A stretch of 64,000 nt of DNA, taken from assembly GCF_907165195.1 (NCBI RefSeq), contig NZ_OU015584.1:372001-436000 (forward strand), given 5' to 3'. The translations under genes were made by a program, and so were the position numbers. This document shows, one piece after another, positions 45,710 through 55,730 of the stretch. Each line of letters opens with the position of its first letter. Position 1 is the first letter of the stretch. This DNA is from Parvicella tangerina (GTDB lineage: Bacteria > Bacteroidota > Bacteroidia > Flavobacteriales_D > Parvicellaceae). Below the pieces are notes generated by a model that worked only from the letters and a program-made list of their open reading frames with translations, made no database searches and was not told where the DNA came from.

Positions 45710-46960
45710 TTATATTAGTAGTTGCAATAACAGCTCATTTTCATTGAGATAGGTGAATTCATAGCCTCTTGATTTCATGTTTGATATGATACTCTTCAAA
45801 TCATTTGGGTGTTGAACTTCAATGCCTATTTTAATCATTCCTTTTTCTCTATTGTTCTTTTTTAGGTATTCAAAGTGGGTGATATCATCCGTGTCACTCA
45901 GTACTTTATTGATATACTCTTTCAACGCTCCCGCCCTTTGAGGAAATTTAACTAGAAAATAATGTTTGAGTTTTTCATAGAGCATGGCGCGTTCTTTAAT
46001 CTCTTCCATTCGAGTGATATCGTTATTACTTCCTGAGACAATACAAACAACATTTTTGTTCTTGATTTCTTCTTCCAACTGATCCAATGCTGCAAGAGCC
46101 AGGGCCCCTGCTGGCTCGACAACAATTGCATCCTTGTTGTAAAGTTTAAGAATGGTAGAACACACCTTGCCCTCATCAACTGTTAAGACCCTGTTTAAGT
46201 TTTTCTGGCAAAAGTTAAAAGTCAGATTGCCTATCCGCTGCACGGAAGCTCCATCTATAAACTTATCAATTGTATTTAGCGTTACAGGAGCATCATTTTC
46301 CATTGCGGCTTTTAGGGAAGCAGCTCCTTTAGGCTCCACAGCAATGATTTTTGTCATAGGTGAGTATCGCTTGAAATAGTCACTTACTCCTGCTGCTAAA
46401 CCCCCTCCACCTACTGGAAGAAGTAGGTAATCTATTGGGTCTTTAGCCTGATCTAGAATCTCTTTTGCCACAGTAGATTGCCCTTCGATCACCTTGAGGT
46501 CGTCAAATGGGTGAATGAAGATCATGTCATGGTCTTGACAATATTGAATAGCCTTATGTTTTGCATCGTCAAAAGTGTCACCTACAAGTATTACTTCGAT
46601 TTGTGATCCCCCAAACATCTTAACTTGTTCAATCTTTTGTTTAGGGGTAGGTTGTGGCATAAATATTTTACCCTTTGCGTTTAATTTGTTACACGATAAA
46701 GCCACACCTTGAGCGTGATTCCCAGCACTTGCACAAACTACTCCTTGCCTCAATTGGTCACTGCTTAGCGAAAGCATTTTATTATAAGCTCCTCTAATCT
46801 TATAAGACCTTACCGACTGTAAGTCCTCTCGTTTAAGAAATACTTTGCAGGAGTGTTCTTTGCTAATGTTAGCATTAAGTTGCAATGGTGTTTTGAAAAC
46901 AACTTCCTTTAGTTGTTTTGAAGCACGTTGGGTATTTAACTTTGCTGTTATCATGAGCAT
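45710..46960 (-). CDS. ilvA: Threonine dehydratase (threonine ammonia-lyase), biosynthetic
   Basis: A 416-residue PLP enzyme converting threonine to 2-oxobutanoate, the entry to isoleucine synthesis. The PLP lysine is Lys54 in SYKIRGAYN. A Gly-rich phosphate loop (VGGGGLAAG) and NAGNHAQG-type motif (CASAGNHAQGVALS) are present. The C-terminal about 85 residues look like a single ACT-like regulatory domain (FPQRAGALKEYINKVLSDTDDITHFEYL), shorter than the double domain in E. coli IlvA (514 residues). Feedback inhibition by isoleucine is therefore plausible but may differ. It is the last gene of the ilv operon, starting one base after the ilvC stop. Confidence 0.95.
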   Translation of the reverse strand: MLMITAKLNTQRASKQLKEVVFKTPLQLNANISKEHSCKVFLKREDLQSVRSYKIRGAYNKMLSLSSDQLRQGVVCASAGNHAQGVALSCNKLNAKGKIFMPQPTPKQKIEQVKMFGGSQIEVILVGDTFDDAKHKAIQYCQDHDMIFIHPFDDLKVIEGQSTVAKEILDQAKDPIDYLLLPVGGGGLAAGVSDYFKRYSPMTKIIAVEPKGAASLKAAMENDAPVTLNTIDKFIDGASVQRIGNLTFNFCQKNLNRVLTVDEGKVCSTILKLYNKDAIVVEPAGALALAALDQLEEEIKNKNVVCIVSGSNNDITRMEEIKERAMLYEKLKHYFLVKFPQRAGALKEYINKVLSDTDDITHFEYLKKNNREKGMIKIGIEVQHPNDLKSIISNMKSRGYEFTYLNENELLLQLLI

Positions 46961-46961
46961 G

Positions 46962-48428
46962 TTACAATAGTTTATTGATCGTCTTCATGGCGCTTCTAAG
47001 TTTTCTGCCTATTTGTTCGATAGGATGACTTCTTATGGCATAATTGACTTCTATGAGTGTTTTGTTGTCTGTATTTGAAGTCTTCATATTTCGGCCAATT
47101 AGATCATTGGAAGTGTTAAATACAAAGTCCTTCAGCAGCGGTCTGCTTGCATGGTCGAATAAGTAGCAACCATATTCAGCGGTATCAGAAATGATCCGGT
47201 TCATTTCATAAAGTTTCTTCCTAGCAATTGTATTTGCGATCAATGGAAGTTCATGAAGAGATTCATAATAAGCAGACTCTTCTTTTATTCCTGAGTTTAC
47301 CATCACTTCAAAGGCGAGCTCGACTCCTGCTTTTACGAATGCAACCATTAAAGTGCCATGATCAAAGTAAGTTTGCTCTTCTATATACTCTTCGGTTGGT
47401 GGCGTTTGTTCAAAAGTTGTTTCAGCAGTTTGCTCTCTCCAGGTTAGTAAGTCTTTATCGTTATTATTCCAGTCTTTCATCATTGCTGAGGAAAAGCTTC
47501 CGGAAAGGATGTCATCCATGTGTTTTCTAAAGAGTGGCGTCATCATTGCTTTTAGTTCTTCAGAAAGTTCATGTGCTTTTATTTTAGCGGGGTTTGAAAG
47601 ACGATCCATCATGTTCGTAATTCCACCCAACTTTAATGCCTCGGTGATCGTTTCCCAGCCAAGCTGGATAAGTTTAGCGGCATAATTTGGGTTGACGTTT
47701 TCTTCAATCATTTTGTCGAAACACAATATTGAAGCGGTTTGAAGAACTCCGCACAAGATGGTTTGTTCACCCATCAAATCTGATTTTACTTCAGCGATAA
47801 AACTAGAGTGTAAAACACCAGCTTTGTCACCTCCTGTGGCAACAGCATAAGCTTTAGCCCATTCTAAGCCGTGACCCTTCGGATCATTTTCTTCGTGCAC
47901 AGCGATTAAAGTTGGTACACCAAATCCTCTTTTGAACTCCTCTCTTACCTCACTTCCGGGAGATTTGGGCGCCATCATGATTACGGTAATGTCTTCCCGC
48001 ACGTTAAACCCTTCTTCTACGATATTAAATCCATGTGAGTAGGAAAGGGTAGCATGCCTTTTCATGAGTGGCATTATAGCATTCAAAACTGATGTGTGTT
48101 GTTTGTCAGGAGTGAGGTTTATCACAAGGTCTGCAGTGGGGATCATTTCAGAAAAGGTTCCCACCTTGAAATTGTTTTCAACCGCATTCAAATAAGATTG
48201 GGATTTATTCTCGATAGAATCATTTCTTAAGGTGTAGGATACGTCTAATCCGCTATCCCTCATGTTCAGGCCTTGGTTTAGTCCTTGAGCCCCACATCCT
48301 ATGATCACGATTTTTTTTTCCTTCAAAATGTTTACACCATTTTTGAATTCATCTTCAGACATAAATCTGCACATCCCGAGCTGTCCTACTTGAGCTCTAA
48401 ACGGTAATGAGTTAAAGTAATTTTTCAT
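46962..48428 (-). CDS. ilvC: Ketol-acid reductoisomerase (class II, long form)
   Basis: A 488-residue NADPH-dependent enzyme of the common Ile/Val pathway. The N-terminus ([20 protein letters not shown]) and [24 protein letters not shown] closely resemble the long enterobacterial IlvC (about 491 residues) rather than the short class I form (about 330). It converts acetolactate or acetohydroxybutyrate to dihydroxy acids. Two repeated catalytic regions follow. It lies 3 bp behind ilvN, giving tight operon linkage. Confidence 0.96.
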   Translation of the reverse strand: MKNYFNSLPFRAQVGQLGMCRFMSEDEFKNGVNILKEKKIVIIGCGAQGLNQGLNMRDSGLDVSYTLRNDSIENKSQSYLNAVENNFKVGTFSEMIPTADLVINLTPDKQHTSVLNAIMPLMKRHATLSYSHGFNIVEEGFNVREDITVIMMAPKSPGSEVREEFKRGFGVPTLIAVHEENDPKGHGLEWAKAYAVATGGDKAGVLHSSFIAEVKSDLMGEQTILCGVLQTASILCFDKMIEENVNPNYAAKLIQLGWETITEALKLGGITNMMDRLSNPAKIKAHELSEELKAMMTPLFRKHMDDILSGSFSSAMMKDWNNNDKDLLTWREQTAETTFEQTPPTEEYIEEQTYFDHGTLMVAFVKAGVELAFEVMVNSGIKEESAYYESLHELPLIANTIARKKLYEMNRIISDTAEYGCYLFDHASRPLLKDFVFNTSNDLIGRNMKTSNTDNKTLIEVNYAIRSHPIEQIGRKLRSAMKTINKLL

Positions 48429-48431
48429 TTC

Positions 48432-48968
48432 TTAATTCTTTGATAGCTTTTCTAATTCTTCCACGTAAGATCTTAATGTTTTCATAGGTTTAGTTATTGC
48501 AACTCTTCCGGATCGAACAAATTCTAATACACCAAACGGTTCTAGTTCATCGAAAAGATCTTGTGTCTCTTCTTTGTGCCCTGTTTTTTCCAGTATGGTA
48601 AAATCGTTTTCAACGGAAATGAGCCTGGCATTGTACTTTCTTACGATATATTCAGCCTCTCCTCCGGCTAGTATTTTTTGAGTTGGAACTTTGTAAAGTG
48701 CTATTTCCTGATAAACAATTTCCTCCTCTCTATGGTAAAATGCCTTGATGATTTCTACTTGCTTTTCTAGTTGAAGAACAACTTTTTTTACAAGCTCTTC
48801 ATCTTCGGATATCACGATAGTATATCGATGGATTCCTTCTACTTCGCTTTCGGAAGCAGCTATACTTTCGATATTAATTTTTCTTCTGGTGAAGATTATG
48901 GTCACACGATTAAGTAGACCAACGTTGTCCTCAGTAAAAACAGATATGGTAAATTTCTCTTTGCTCAT
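48432..48968 (-). CDS. ilvN: Acetolactate synthase regulatory (small) subunit
   Basis: A 178-residue ACT-domain regulatory subunit that confers valine feedback control on IlvB. The ATG at 48968 (MSKEKFTISVFTEDNVGLLN) is chosen over one at 48986 that would overlap ilvB by 17 bp. The ACT domain has the NVGLLNRVTIIFTRRKINIES motif, and a C-terminal domain extends to the end. The size matches IlvH/IlvN of 160-190 residues. It directly follows ilvB, whose stop is one base upstream. Confidence 0.95.
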   Translation of the reverse strand: MSKEKFTISVFTEDNVGLLNRVTIIFTRRKINIESIAASESEVEGIHRYTIVISEDEELVKKVVLQLEKQVEIIKAFYHREEEIVYQEIALYKVPTQKILAGGEAEYIVRKYNARLISVENDFTILEKTGHKEETQDLFDELEPFGVLEFVRSGRVAITKPMKTLRSYVEELEKLSKN

Positions 48969-48969
48969 T

Positions 48970-50685
48970 TTAATTTTGTTTTTCAAGTATTATATCGCTT
49001 ACAGAAGCCCCTGTTGGAACCATTGGAAAGACGTTGTTCTCTTTTCCCACTCTGACTTCTAAAAAGTATGAACCATCAAACGTCATCATTTTTTCCACAG
49101 CTTTAGACAGATCTACTCTATCGGTTACAAGAGCGGTTTTAATTCCATAACCTTTTACAATTGTTTGGAAGTCTGGGTTTACCATGGTCGTTGATGCATA
49201 TCTCTTTTCAAAGAACAATTCTTGCCATTGTCTAACCATTCCCAGAAACTCATTGTTTAGCACAAGAATTTTTACCTTAACATCAGACTGAAAGATCACA
49301 CCAAGTTCTTGGATCGTCATTTGGAATCCGCCATCACCAATTACAGCAACAACCTCTCTGTTTGGAACACCTAGTTTAGCCCCTATTGCAGCGGGTAGAC
49401 AGAAGCCCATCGTGCCCAAACCTCCTGAAGTAATCAGGGATTTGGTTTGATTTAATTTAGCATATCTACAGGCCATCATTTGATGTTGACCCACATCGGT
49501 TACTATGATAGCATCTCCTCCGCCAAATTGATTGACCTGATTAAGAACCTCCCCCATAGTTAAAGGGTCAGTATCAGGATGAATTTCACTTTGGATAACT
49601 TTTTCTAACTCTTCTTTTTCAAGTGATTTAAACTCTTCCAGCCAAGTCGAATGATCATTGTTATGAAGTAATTCTATCAAGAGTGTCAACGTCTCTTTGG
49701 CATCTCCTAAAACAGGATAGTCAGCATGAACGTTCTTGCCAATTTCAGCTGGATCTATTTCAAGATGAACAACCTTCGCTTGTTTTGCATAATAAGCCAA
49801 GTTGCCTGTTACGCGATCGTCAAAGCGCATACCCACGGCAATTAGAACATCACATTCATTAGTTAATTTGTTTGGAGCGTAATTGCCATGCATACCGAGC
49901 ATACCAACATTTAACGGATGATCAGTCGGAAGAGCTGCCGCGCCCATGATGGTCCAGCCTGATGGTAGATGTGCTTTTTCAATAAACTGTTTAAACTCCT
50001 TCTCTGCTTCAGATAGAATTACTCCTTGACCGAAAAGTACAAAAGGCCTTTTTGCGCTATTGATGATATTCGCGGCTGCGGCAACTTGTTCGTAATCTAC
50101 TTTTGGTTTCGCAATATAACTACGGACATTTGTTACGGGTTGATAGTCGAATTCAAATGTTTCGAATTGAGCATCTTTAGTGATGTCTACTAATACAGGA
50201 CCTGGTCGACCGCTTTTCGCGATGTAAAACGCTTTCGCTATTGCGAATGGGATTTCCTCCGCCTTAGTAACCTGGAAATTCCATTTGGTAACCGGCATTG
50301 ATATGCCCACTACATCCGTTTCTTGGAATGCATCCGTTCCTAATAGGTGAGAGTGCACTTGTCCAGTTATGCAAACTAAAGAAGTGCTGTCTATCTGAGC
50401 GTCAGCAATTCCTGTTATAAGGTTAGTAGCTCCTGGTCCTGAAGTAGCCAGGCAAACTCCCACTTTACCTGTAGCTCGAGCAAAACCTTGAGCCGCATGA
50501 ATAGCTCCTTGCTCATGTCTGGTGAGGATATGCCTTAACTTATCCTCATAATCATAAAGAGCATCATAAACAGGCATGATAGCACCTCCCGGGTAGCCAA
50601 ACATGAGGTCTACTCCCTCGGCTAGTAAGGACTGTATTACAGCTTCTGCTCCCGTCATCGTTCTATTTTGGTTCAAAGTATCCAT
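48970..50685 (-). CDS. ilvB: Acetolactate synthase catalytic (large) subunit
   Basis: A 571-residue thiamine-diphosphate enzyme forming acetolactate or acetohydroxybutyrate from pyruvate. The catalytic Glu58 (RHEQGAIHAAQG) and the ThDP/Mg motif GDGGFQMTIQEL are present. The length is typical of IlvB/IlvI. The start MDTLNQNRTMTGAEAV is 2 bp after the ilvD stop, so it is operonic. It requires FAD; the partner regulatory subunit is encoded next. Confidence 0.97.
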   Translation of the reverse strand: MDTLNQNRTMTGAEAVIQSLLAEGVDLMFGYPGGAIMPVYDALYDYEDKLRHILTRHEQGAIHAAQGFARATGKVGVCLATSGPGATNLITGIADAQIDSTSLVCITGQVHSHLLGTDAFQETDVVGISMPVTKWNFQVTKAEEIPFAIAKAFYIAKSGRPGPVLVDITKDAQFETFEFDYQPVTNVRSYIAKPKVDYEQVAAAANIINSAKRPFVLFGQGVILSEAEKEFKQFIEKAHLPSGWTIMGAAALPTDHPLNVGMLGMHGNYAPNKLTNECDVLIAVGMRFDDRVTGNLAYYAKQAKVVHLEIDPAEIGKNVHADYPVLGDAKETLTLLIELLHNNDHSTWLEEFKSLEKEELEKVIQSEIHPDTDPLTMGEVLNQVNQFGGGDAIIVTDVGQHQMMACRYAKLNQTKSLITSGGLGTMGFCLPAAIGAKLGVPNREVVAVIGDGGFQMTIQELGVIFQSDVKVKILVLNNEFLGMVRQWQELFFEKRYASTTMVNPDFQTIVKGYGIKTALVTDRVDLSKAVEKMMTFDGSYFLEVRVGKENNVFPMVPTGASVSDIILEKQN

Positions 50686-50687
50686 GG

Positions 50688-52364
50688 TTAAAACTCGTCA
50701 GTTACGCACCCTTGAGATGCAGATGATACGGTTCTGGCGTATTTGTACAAAACACCTCTATTTACTTTAAGCGAAGGCTGTTTCCAGCTTTCCTTTCTTT
50801 CAGTGAGCTCTTCATCACTAACTTCCAAAGTGATTGAATTCTTCTTAGCATCGATTGTGATGAGGTCTCCATCTTTAACTAGTGCTATTGGTCCTCCTAC
50901 CTGTGCTTCAGGGCTTATATGACCCACAACGAATCCATGCGTTCCTCCAGAGAATCTTCCATCAGTGATTAACGCAACATCATTTCCTAGTCCAGCTCCC
51001 ATTATAGCAGCAGTTGGTTTTAACATCTCCGGCATTCCTGGACCTCCCTGAGGCCCTTCATATCGTATCACTACAACATCTCCCTTTTTCACCAGACCTT
51101 CTCGTATTCCATCATTCGCAGCATACTCACCTTCAAACACCTTTGCTGGTCCAGAGAAAGTGAGCCCTTCTTTACCTGTTATTTTGGCAACTGAGCCATC
51201 GGGAGCTAGATTCCCTCGAAGTATTCTTAAGTGCCCAGTTTCCTTCAAAGGATTTTGAACAGGTCTTATTACATCCTGATCATCTAATAGTGAATCTACC
51301 TGCGATAAATTATCTGCAACTGTTCTTCCTGTTATTGTTAAACAATCGCCATGTAGCATTCCATTTTCTAGCATGTATTTCATCACTGCAGGTATTCCTC
51401 CTACTCGATGCACATCTTCCATGAGATACTTGCCACTTGGTTTGAGGTCAGCTAAGAATGGTGTTTCTTCAGAAATTCTTTCGATGTCTTCAAGAGTAAA
51501 TTCTACCTGCGCAGCTTTCGCTATGGCTAGGAAGTGTAATACAGCGTTAGTTGATCCTCCAAGAACGGTGACTACTTTAATCGCGTTTTCTAGCGATTTT
51601 CTTGTAACTATATCACTTGGTTTAATGTCTTTTTCGATTAGTATTTTCATCACTTCACCAGCCATTACTGACTCACTTACTTTCTCTTCGCTAGTAGCTG
51701 GATTGGATGAGTTGTAGGGTAGAGACATCCCAAGAGCTTCGATTGAGGCAGCCATCGTATTCGCTGTATACATTCCTCCACAGGCTCCTGCTCCCGGGCA
51801 TGCTTTTTCTTTTACTGCTTGATAGTCTTCTTCTGATATCTTTCCTGCTACTTTTTCACCCCAGGCTTCAAAGGCTGAGACAATGTTTAACTTTCTTCCT
51901 GCATGACAACCCGAAGCTATTGTACCCCCATATACAAGAACTGAGGGTCTATTCAAACGTAACATTGCCATCAAAGCCCCAGGCATGTTCTTATCACATC
52001 CAACAACTGTCACTAAACCATCATAGCTCATTCCTTGAACTACGGTCTCCATTGAATCGGCTATCACATCTCTTGAAGGCAAAGAGTACCTCATTCCTGG
52101 TGTACCCATAGAGATTCCATCACTTACCCCAATCGTGTTAAATATAAGACCAACCAAATCAACGTTTTGGGTTCCTTTTTTAACGTTTCTCGCGAGTTCG
52201 TTAAGGTGCATGTTACATGGATTTCCTTCAAAACCAGTTGATGCAATTCCAACGAATGGTTTCTTCAAGTCTTCCTTTGTCAGGCCTATGGCGTGCAACA
52301 TAGCTTGTGCCGCTGGTTGTGTTTCGTCCTGAGTAACTCTTTTACTGTATTTATTTAATTCCAT
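50688..52364 (-). CDS. ilvD: Dihydroxyacid dehydratase
   Basis: A 558-residue iron-sulfur enzyme for the third common Ile/Val step. The ATG at 52364 ([16 protein letters not shown]) is chosen over the one at 52379 because it leaves a single base after the ilvE stop. The cluster cysteines lie in [17 protein letters not shown] and [35 protein letters not shown] is the C-terminal IlvD/EDD signature. The length matches IlvD (about 558-570). Confidence 0.96.
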   Translation of the reverse strand: MELNKYSKRVTQDETQPAAQAMLHAIGLTKEDLKKPFVGIASTGFEGNPCNMHLNELARNVKKGTQNVDLVGLIFNTIGVSDGISMGTPGMRYSLPSRDVIADSMETVVQGMSYDGLVTVVGCDKNMPGALMAMLRLNRPSVLVYGGTIASGCHAGRKLNIVSAFEAWGEKVAGKISEEDYQAVKEKACPGAGACGGMYTANTMAASIEALGMSLPYNSSNPATSEEKVSESVMAGEVMKILIEKDIKPSDIVTRKSLENAIKVVTVLGGSTNAVLHFLAIAKAAQVEFTLEDIERISEETPFLADLKPSGKYLMEDVHRVGGIPAVMKYMLENGMLHGDCLTITGRTVADNLSQVDSLLDDQDVIRPVQNPLKETGHLRILRGNLAPDGSVAKITGKEGLTFSGPAKVFEGEYAANDGIREGLVKKGDVVVIRYEGPQGGPGMPEMLKPTAAIMGAGLGNDVALITDGRFSGGTHGFVVGHISPEAQVGGPIALVKDGDLITIDAKKNSITLEVSDEELTERKESWKQPSLKVNRGVLYKYARTVSSASQGCVTDEF

Positions 52365-52365
52365 T

Positions 52366-53256
52366 TTAAACAAGATCAAATTGTTGATATTCGTTTTGAC
52401 AAACTCTTCGTCTATAAGCTCTTGCTAGTTGGCATCCCATTGTGTCTTCCCACTCTAACTTGAACTTGTGATTGTCTAGGCTATCTATGCCAGCTACCTC
52501 TGCCGCTGTTCCCGTGAAGAATGCTCCATCAGCATTGTAAACCTCTTCTGGTGTAAAGAACTTTTCAACTACTTCATATTCCAGTTTTTCAGCGAGTTCG
52601 AAAATGGTTTGTCTCGTGATTCCTGGAAGTATATTGCCCAGTGGAGCCGTATAAAGAACTTCATCTTTTTCGTAGAAAAAATTGGCTCCTGGACCTTCAG
52701 CAACGTTTTCATTCATATCCAATAAAAGAGCTTCGTCAAATCCTTTTTGTTTGGCTTCAGTTGTTGCTAATATTGAGTTGGTATAGTGGCCAACCACTTT
52801 GGCTTCTACATGACAAGATTTGGGGTTAGGCCTTTGATAAGACGATGTCATTACTTTAAGTAGATCATCTCCAAGATACTTGCCCCATTCCCAGGTACAT
52901 AAAAAAACATTTACTTCCTCTGTTGGCTGTAAGCTCATGTTTTCACCTAGATAAACAAGTGGTCTCAAATAAGCGTTCGTCAGATTGTTGCGTTCTAGTA
53001 GCTCGTAAGAGAGCTGTGTCAATTCTTCAACGGATAAATCTAGTTTGATATGCATTTTCTCTGCAGAATACTTCAAACGTTCAAAGTGTTCTTTGGCCTT
53101 GAAAATTCTTACTCCATCTTCAGTTGCATAGGATCTGATGCCTTCAAATACCCCTGAGCCGTAGTGTAGCGTTTGGGAATACAAATTTGTCTGTGCTTCT
53201 TTTACAGGTAGCCAGTACCCATTCAAATAAACTGTTGATTTTTCGTTGTAATACAT
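52366..53256 (-). CDS. ilvE: Branched-chain amino acid aminotransferase (class IV)
   Basis: A 296-residue fold-type IV PLP aminotransferase giving the last step to Ile, Val and Leu. Lys153 ([12 protein letters not shown]) is the PLP lysine, and the segment [13 protein letters not shown] with Glu188 is also diagnostic. The start is [13 protein letters not shown]. It is the first structural gene of the ilv operon, directly behind the attenuator. There is a 1-base gap to ilvD. Confidence 0.93.
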   Translation of the reverse strand: MYYNEKSTVYLNGYWLPVKEAQTNLYSQTLHYGSGVFEGIRSYATEDGVRIFKAKEHFERLKYSAEKMHIKLDLSVEELTQLSYELLERNNLTNAYLRPLVYLGENMSLQPTEEVNVFLCTWEWGKYLGDDLLKVMTSSYQRPNPKSCHVEAKVVGHYTNSILATTEAKQKGFDEALLLDMNENVAEGPGANFFYEKDEVLYTAPLGNILPGITRQTIFELAEKLEYEVVEKFFTPEEVYNADGAFFTGTAAEVAGIDSLDNHKFKLEWEDTMGCQLARAYRRRVCQNEYQQFDLV

Positions 53257-53274
53257 ACTGTTGAATTTTAGTGT

Positions 53275-53306
53275 AAAAAAAAAGTCCTCTCAACCGAGAG
53301 GACTTT
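53275..53306 (-). terminator. Attenuator terminator of the ilv operon
   Basis: On the minus strand a perfect 11-bp stem (AAAGTCCTCTC with GAGAGGACTTT) with loop GGTT is followed by a run of T residues, directly upstream of ilvE. It is a strong intrinsic terminator located between a leader peptide and the operon, that is, an attenuator. Confidence 0.92.
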
Positions 53307-53348
53307 AAAGGCGCTATCAATACCTTTAAGCCTCTCATTCCAGAGGGT
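53296..53348 (-). promoter_or_regulatory. Alternative-pairing region (antiterminator) of the ilv leader
   Basis: On the minus strand, segment 1 (ACCCTCTGG, 53340-53348) can pair with the AGAGG at the start of segment 2. Segment 2 (GAGAGGCTTAAAGG, 53323-53336) can pair instead with segment 3 (CCTTTAAAGTCCTCTC, 53296-53311), which is the 5' arm of the terminator. Pairing 2:3 would prevent the terminator 3:4. The stop codon of the leader peptide lies at the start of segment 2, so a ribosome reaching it covers segment 2 and lets the terminator form. Confidence 0.85.
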
Positions 53349-53388
53349 TAATTGAAACAATAATTGCTATGTTTAAAGTGTTTCTCAT
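53335..53388 (-). CDS. ilv operon leader peptide (attenuator peptide)
   Basis: A 17-residue open frame on the minus strand, MRNTLNIAIIVSINPLE, then TGA. Seven of 17 residues are Leu, Ile or Val (Leu5, Ile7, Ile9, Ile10, Val11, Ile13, Leu16), codons TTA, ATA, ATT, ATT, GTT, ATT, CTG. Its stop codon overlaps the segment that pairs with the terminator arm. This is the classic design of an amino-acid-starvation sensing leader peptide: ribosomes stalling at Ile/Val/Leu codons allow the antiterminator to form. It is too short for ordinary gene prediction. Confidence 0.85.
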   Translation of the reverse strand: MRNTLNIAIIVSINPLE

Positions 53389-53399
53389 TTTTCTTTGAG

Positions 53400-53407
53400 C
53401 AAAGATG
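53400..53407 (-). promoter_or_regulatory. Possible -7 element of the ilv leader transcript
   Basis: The minus strand reads CATCTTTG, 7 of 8 positions of TAnnTTTG. If used, the transcript would begin only a few bases before the leader ATG. A clear -33 TTG at the right distance is missing, so the promoter position is uncertain. Confidence 0.3.
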
Positions 53408-53512
53408 AGATAGAATAGGTTACCTTAAAATTACAATTATTGAAAAAATAAAAAGTCTGATTTTAATGAGTTATTTGAATCACAGTATTATTAAAATCAG
53501 TAAATTTTCAGA

Positions 53513-55564
53513 ATGAAACTCCGTTGGACGTTATTATTCTTATTGGGTTTTAGCAATGTCTTCATTGCTCAGCATGCAACAAGTAACAAGCTTGACTCGA
53601 TTTATGGCCAAGTTGAGGAAGGTCTTGACGATAAGCAGTTGGTCACTACTTTGCTCGGTCATGTAGTAAACTTAAGAAGTTCTGATGACCTAACTTCAGC
53701 TAAAGTAATTCTGGACTCGGTACATAATATTGCTAAGACGAATAAAAGTCTACAATTTGAATATGCTAAATCTTTAATGGATGCAGCGATCATTGCCAAG
53801 CTGGAAGGAAACGAAGAGTCAATGGTAAATAATTATCAGAGTGCCATCGATGCTTACCAAAGCTACAAGGGTTATGCACCTGACAGCATGATTCCCAAAA
53901 TTGAAATTCAAATTGCAAAGTGTAATAATAATGTAGCTCAAGTGTTTTTAGCTAAGGAGGATTATGGAATTGCCTTGGATATTTACAAAGGTATTGTAGA
54001 GTCTATCCGCGATTTTGGAGATACTGTTTTTCTCTCTATTTGTTATTACAATATCGCTGAAACATTTAATGAAATGGAAAACTATGATTCAGCATTTCAT
54101 TACATGATGATTAGCAAAAAACTTGAGCAACAACTGAATTCGGATGAAGGGCTTGCTTATGCACATGATGGATTAGCTCGAATTTATAATAAAGAAGCTA
54201 ATTACTTAAAGGCGCTTCAGCATTTGGACTCTGCCCAAGAGTTTTGCGAGAAAATAGGGGATGAGTTTTTTAGGCTCAACCTAATTTCACAGCGATCGGA
54301 AATATTGGAAGAAATAGGAGGTCTTTCAGAAGCTATAGAGATCTTAGAGTTAGGTTTAATTAAAGCTAGTCAGATTGGTTACAAAGATTTTGAGGTAAGA
54401 ACAGCTAAGAAGCTTAGTGAACTTTATGAAAAGGTTGAAAACTATGAAAAAGCATTCTTCTACCAGGGAAAATATAAGGATTACCTAATCCAGGCGAATA
54501 ATGAGGAAACAAATAAGATAGTTGAGGAGTTTAAGGTCCAATATGAGTCGGAACAAAAGGATAAGGAAATTGAGCAGTTAGCCCTGCAGAATAAACTAAA
54601 AGAGGAGGCCAATAAGAACTTACTTGAAAAGCGTAAAGCTGAGGCGAGTAAGACCAGGATTGTATATTGGTCTCTTGGTGGCGGGATACTGATGTTGTTA
54701 ATTATAGGGTTGTTGTTATTTATTGATTCAAGAAGAAGAAAGAGAATAAACCAATTTCTAAAAACTAACAATGAAAGTCTTGCTAGGAAAAATGAGCAGA
54801 TTTTGCATCAATCAAAGTTGATAGGTGACAGCATTAATTATGCTCAAAACATTCAACGAGCTATTCTGCCTACAACGGTTGAGATGAATGATAGTTTTGA
54901 AGATCATTTTGTTTTCTTTCTTCCAAAAGATGTGGTTAGTGGTGATTTTTATTGGATGCATAAGATTCCAGACTCGAATAAAGTCTTATTTAGTGTAGCT
55001 GATTGTACGGGGCATGGAGTGCCTGGAGCATTCATGTCTATTGTTGGTCACGCTTTGTTAGAAAAGATCGCAAAGCAATTAAATATTTACTCGCCATCCA
55101 AAATTTTGAACCGGCTTGCTTTTGAATTACAAAACACCTTAAAGAAGGGGGAAGGGGCTGTAGATGATGGAATGGATATCGCTCTTGTTATGGTTGACTA
55201 TGATTCTAAAACAGTACATTTCGCTGGGGCAAGAAATCCTTTAGTAATTATTTCGGATAATGAACTAACCCTGCTCAAAGGAGATCGTATTGACCTTGGT
55301 AAACAATCAGAAGTTGATTTTCAAGAAGCAACTATCAACTTTAATAAAGGGGACAAATTATATATGTTCACAGATGGTTTCCCGGATCAAAAGGGAGGAG
55401 AGCATGGTAAGAAGTATTATGCAATTAAGTTGCGACATTTCTTTCAGCAAGTATCCAACGAGAGTATGTCTAACCAGATGGCGCTTCTTCGCTCTGAGTT
55501 TGAGTGTTGGAAGGGGACTAAAGAACAGGTTGATGATGTACTAATAGTAGGTGTTCGACTCTAA
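53513..55564 (+). CDS. TPR-containing SpoIIE-type (PP2C) phosphatase
   Basis: A 683-residue protein: signal peptide (1-19), TPR repeats in the presumed periplasm (about 60-340), a coiled coil, one transmembrane helix (about 385-405; IVYWSLGGGILMLLIIGLLL) and a C-terminal SpoIIE/PP2C domain. That domain carries SGDFYW, DCTGHGVPGAF, FTDGFPDQ and VDDVL landmarks. It has the same layout as the 23778-25718 protein and shares the DSINYA(K/Q)xIQ linker, so the two are paralogues. The signal it senses and the target are unknown. It is divergent from the ilv operon across 256 bp that contain the ilv leader. Confidence 0.92.
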   Translation: MKLRWTLLFLLGFSNVFIAQHATSNKLDSIYGQVEEGLDDKQLVTTLLGHVVNLRSSDDLTSAKVILDSVHNIAKTNKSLQFEYAKSLMDAAIIAKLEGNEESMVNNYQSAIDAYQSYKGYAPDSMIPKIEIQIAKCNNNVAQVFLAKEDYGIALDIYKGIVESIRDFGDTVFLSICYYNIAETFNEMENYDSAFHYMMISKKLEQQLNSDEGLAYAHDGLARIYNKEANYLKALQHLDSAQEFCEKIGDEFFRLNLISQRSEILEEIGGLSEAIEILELGLIKASQIGYKDFEVRTAKKLSELYEKVENYEKAFFYQGKYKDYLIQANNEETNKIVEEFKVQYESEQKDKEIEQLALQNKLKEEANKNLLEKRKAEASKTRIVYWSLGGGILMLLIIGLLLFIDSRRRKRINQFLKTNNESLARKNEQILHQSKLIGDSINYAQNIQRAILPTTVEMNDSFEDHFVFFLPKDVVSGDFYWMHKIPDSNKVLFSVADCTGHGVPGAFMSIVGHALLEKIAKQLNIYSPSKILNRLAFELQNTLKKGEGAVDDGMDIALVMVDYDSKTVHFAGARNPLVIISDNELTLLKGDRIDLGKQSEVDFQEATINFNKGDKLYMFTDGFPDQKGGEHGKKYYAIKLRHFFQQVSNESMSNQMALLRSEFECWKGTKEQVDDVLIVGVRL

Positions 55565-55686
55565 GACTACGTGTCTAAGTATAGCCAAAGATAGAAGTCA
55601 TCGGTGAAAACAATCTTCCAGCCGCAAAACTGCTTTCAATCATGTGGTTTGGTGATGTTCATCAGTTTTATGCATAAGGTTAGTCC

Positions 55687-55694
55687 TACCTTTG
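55687..55694 (+). promoter_or_regulatory. Candidate -7 promoter element for the small hypothetical gene
   Basis: TACCTTTG at 55687-55694 is a full TAnnTTTG match, 36 bp before the ATG at 55731. No TTG -33 element is at the usual spacing. It supports independent transcription of this gene in the 166-bp gap after the phosphatase, which otherwise shows no gene. Confidence 0.4.
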
Positions 55695-55730
55695 TTGTGT
55701 AACAAAAAACGTAACCTAATACACAACGAA

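Noticed and set aside
45640-45710. Terminator for the ilv operon behind ilvA
   Set aside because: No hairpin with a T tract could be recognised in the 87-bp gap; the end of the operon transcript is therefore unknown.
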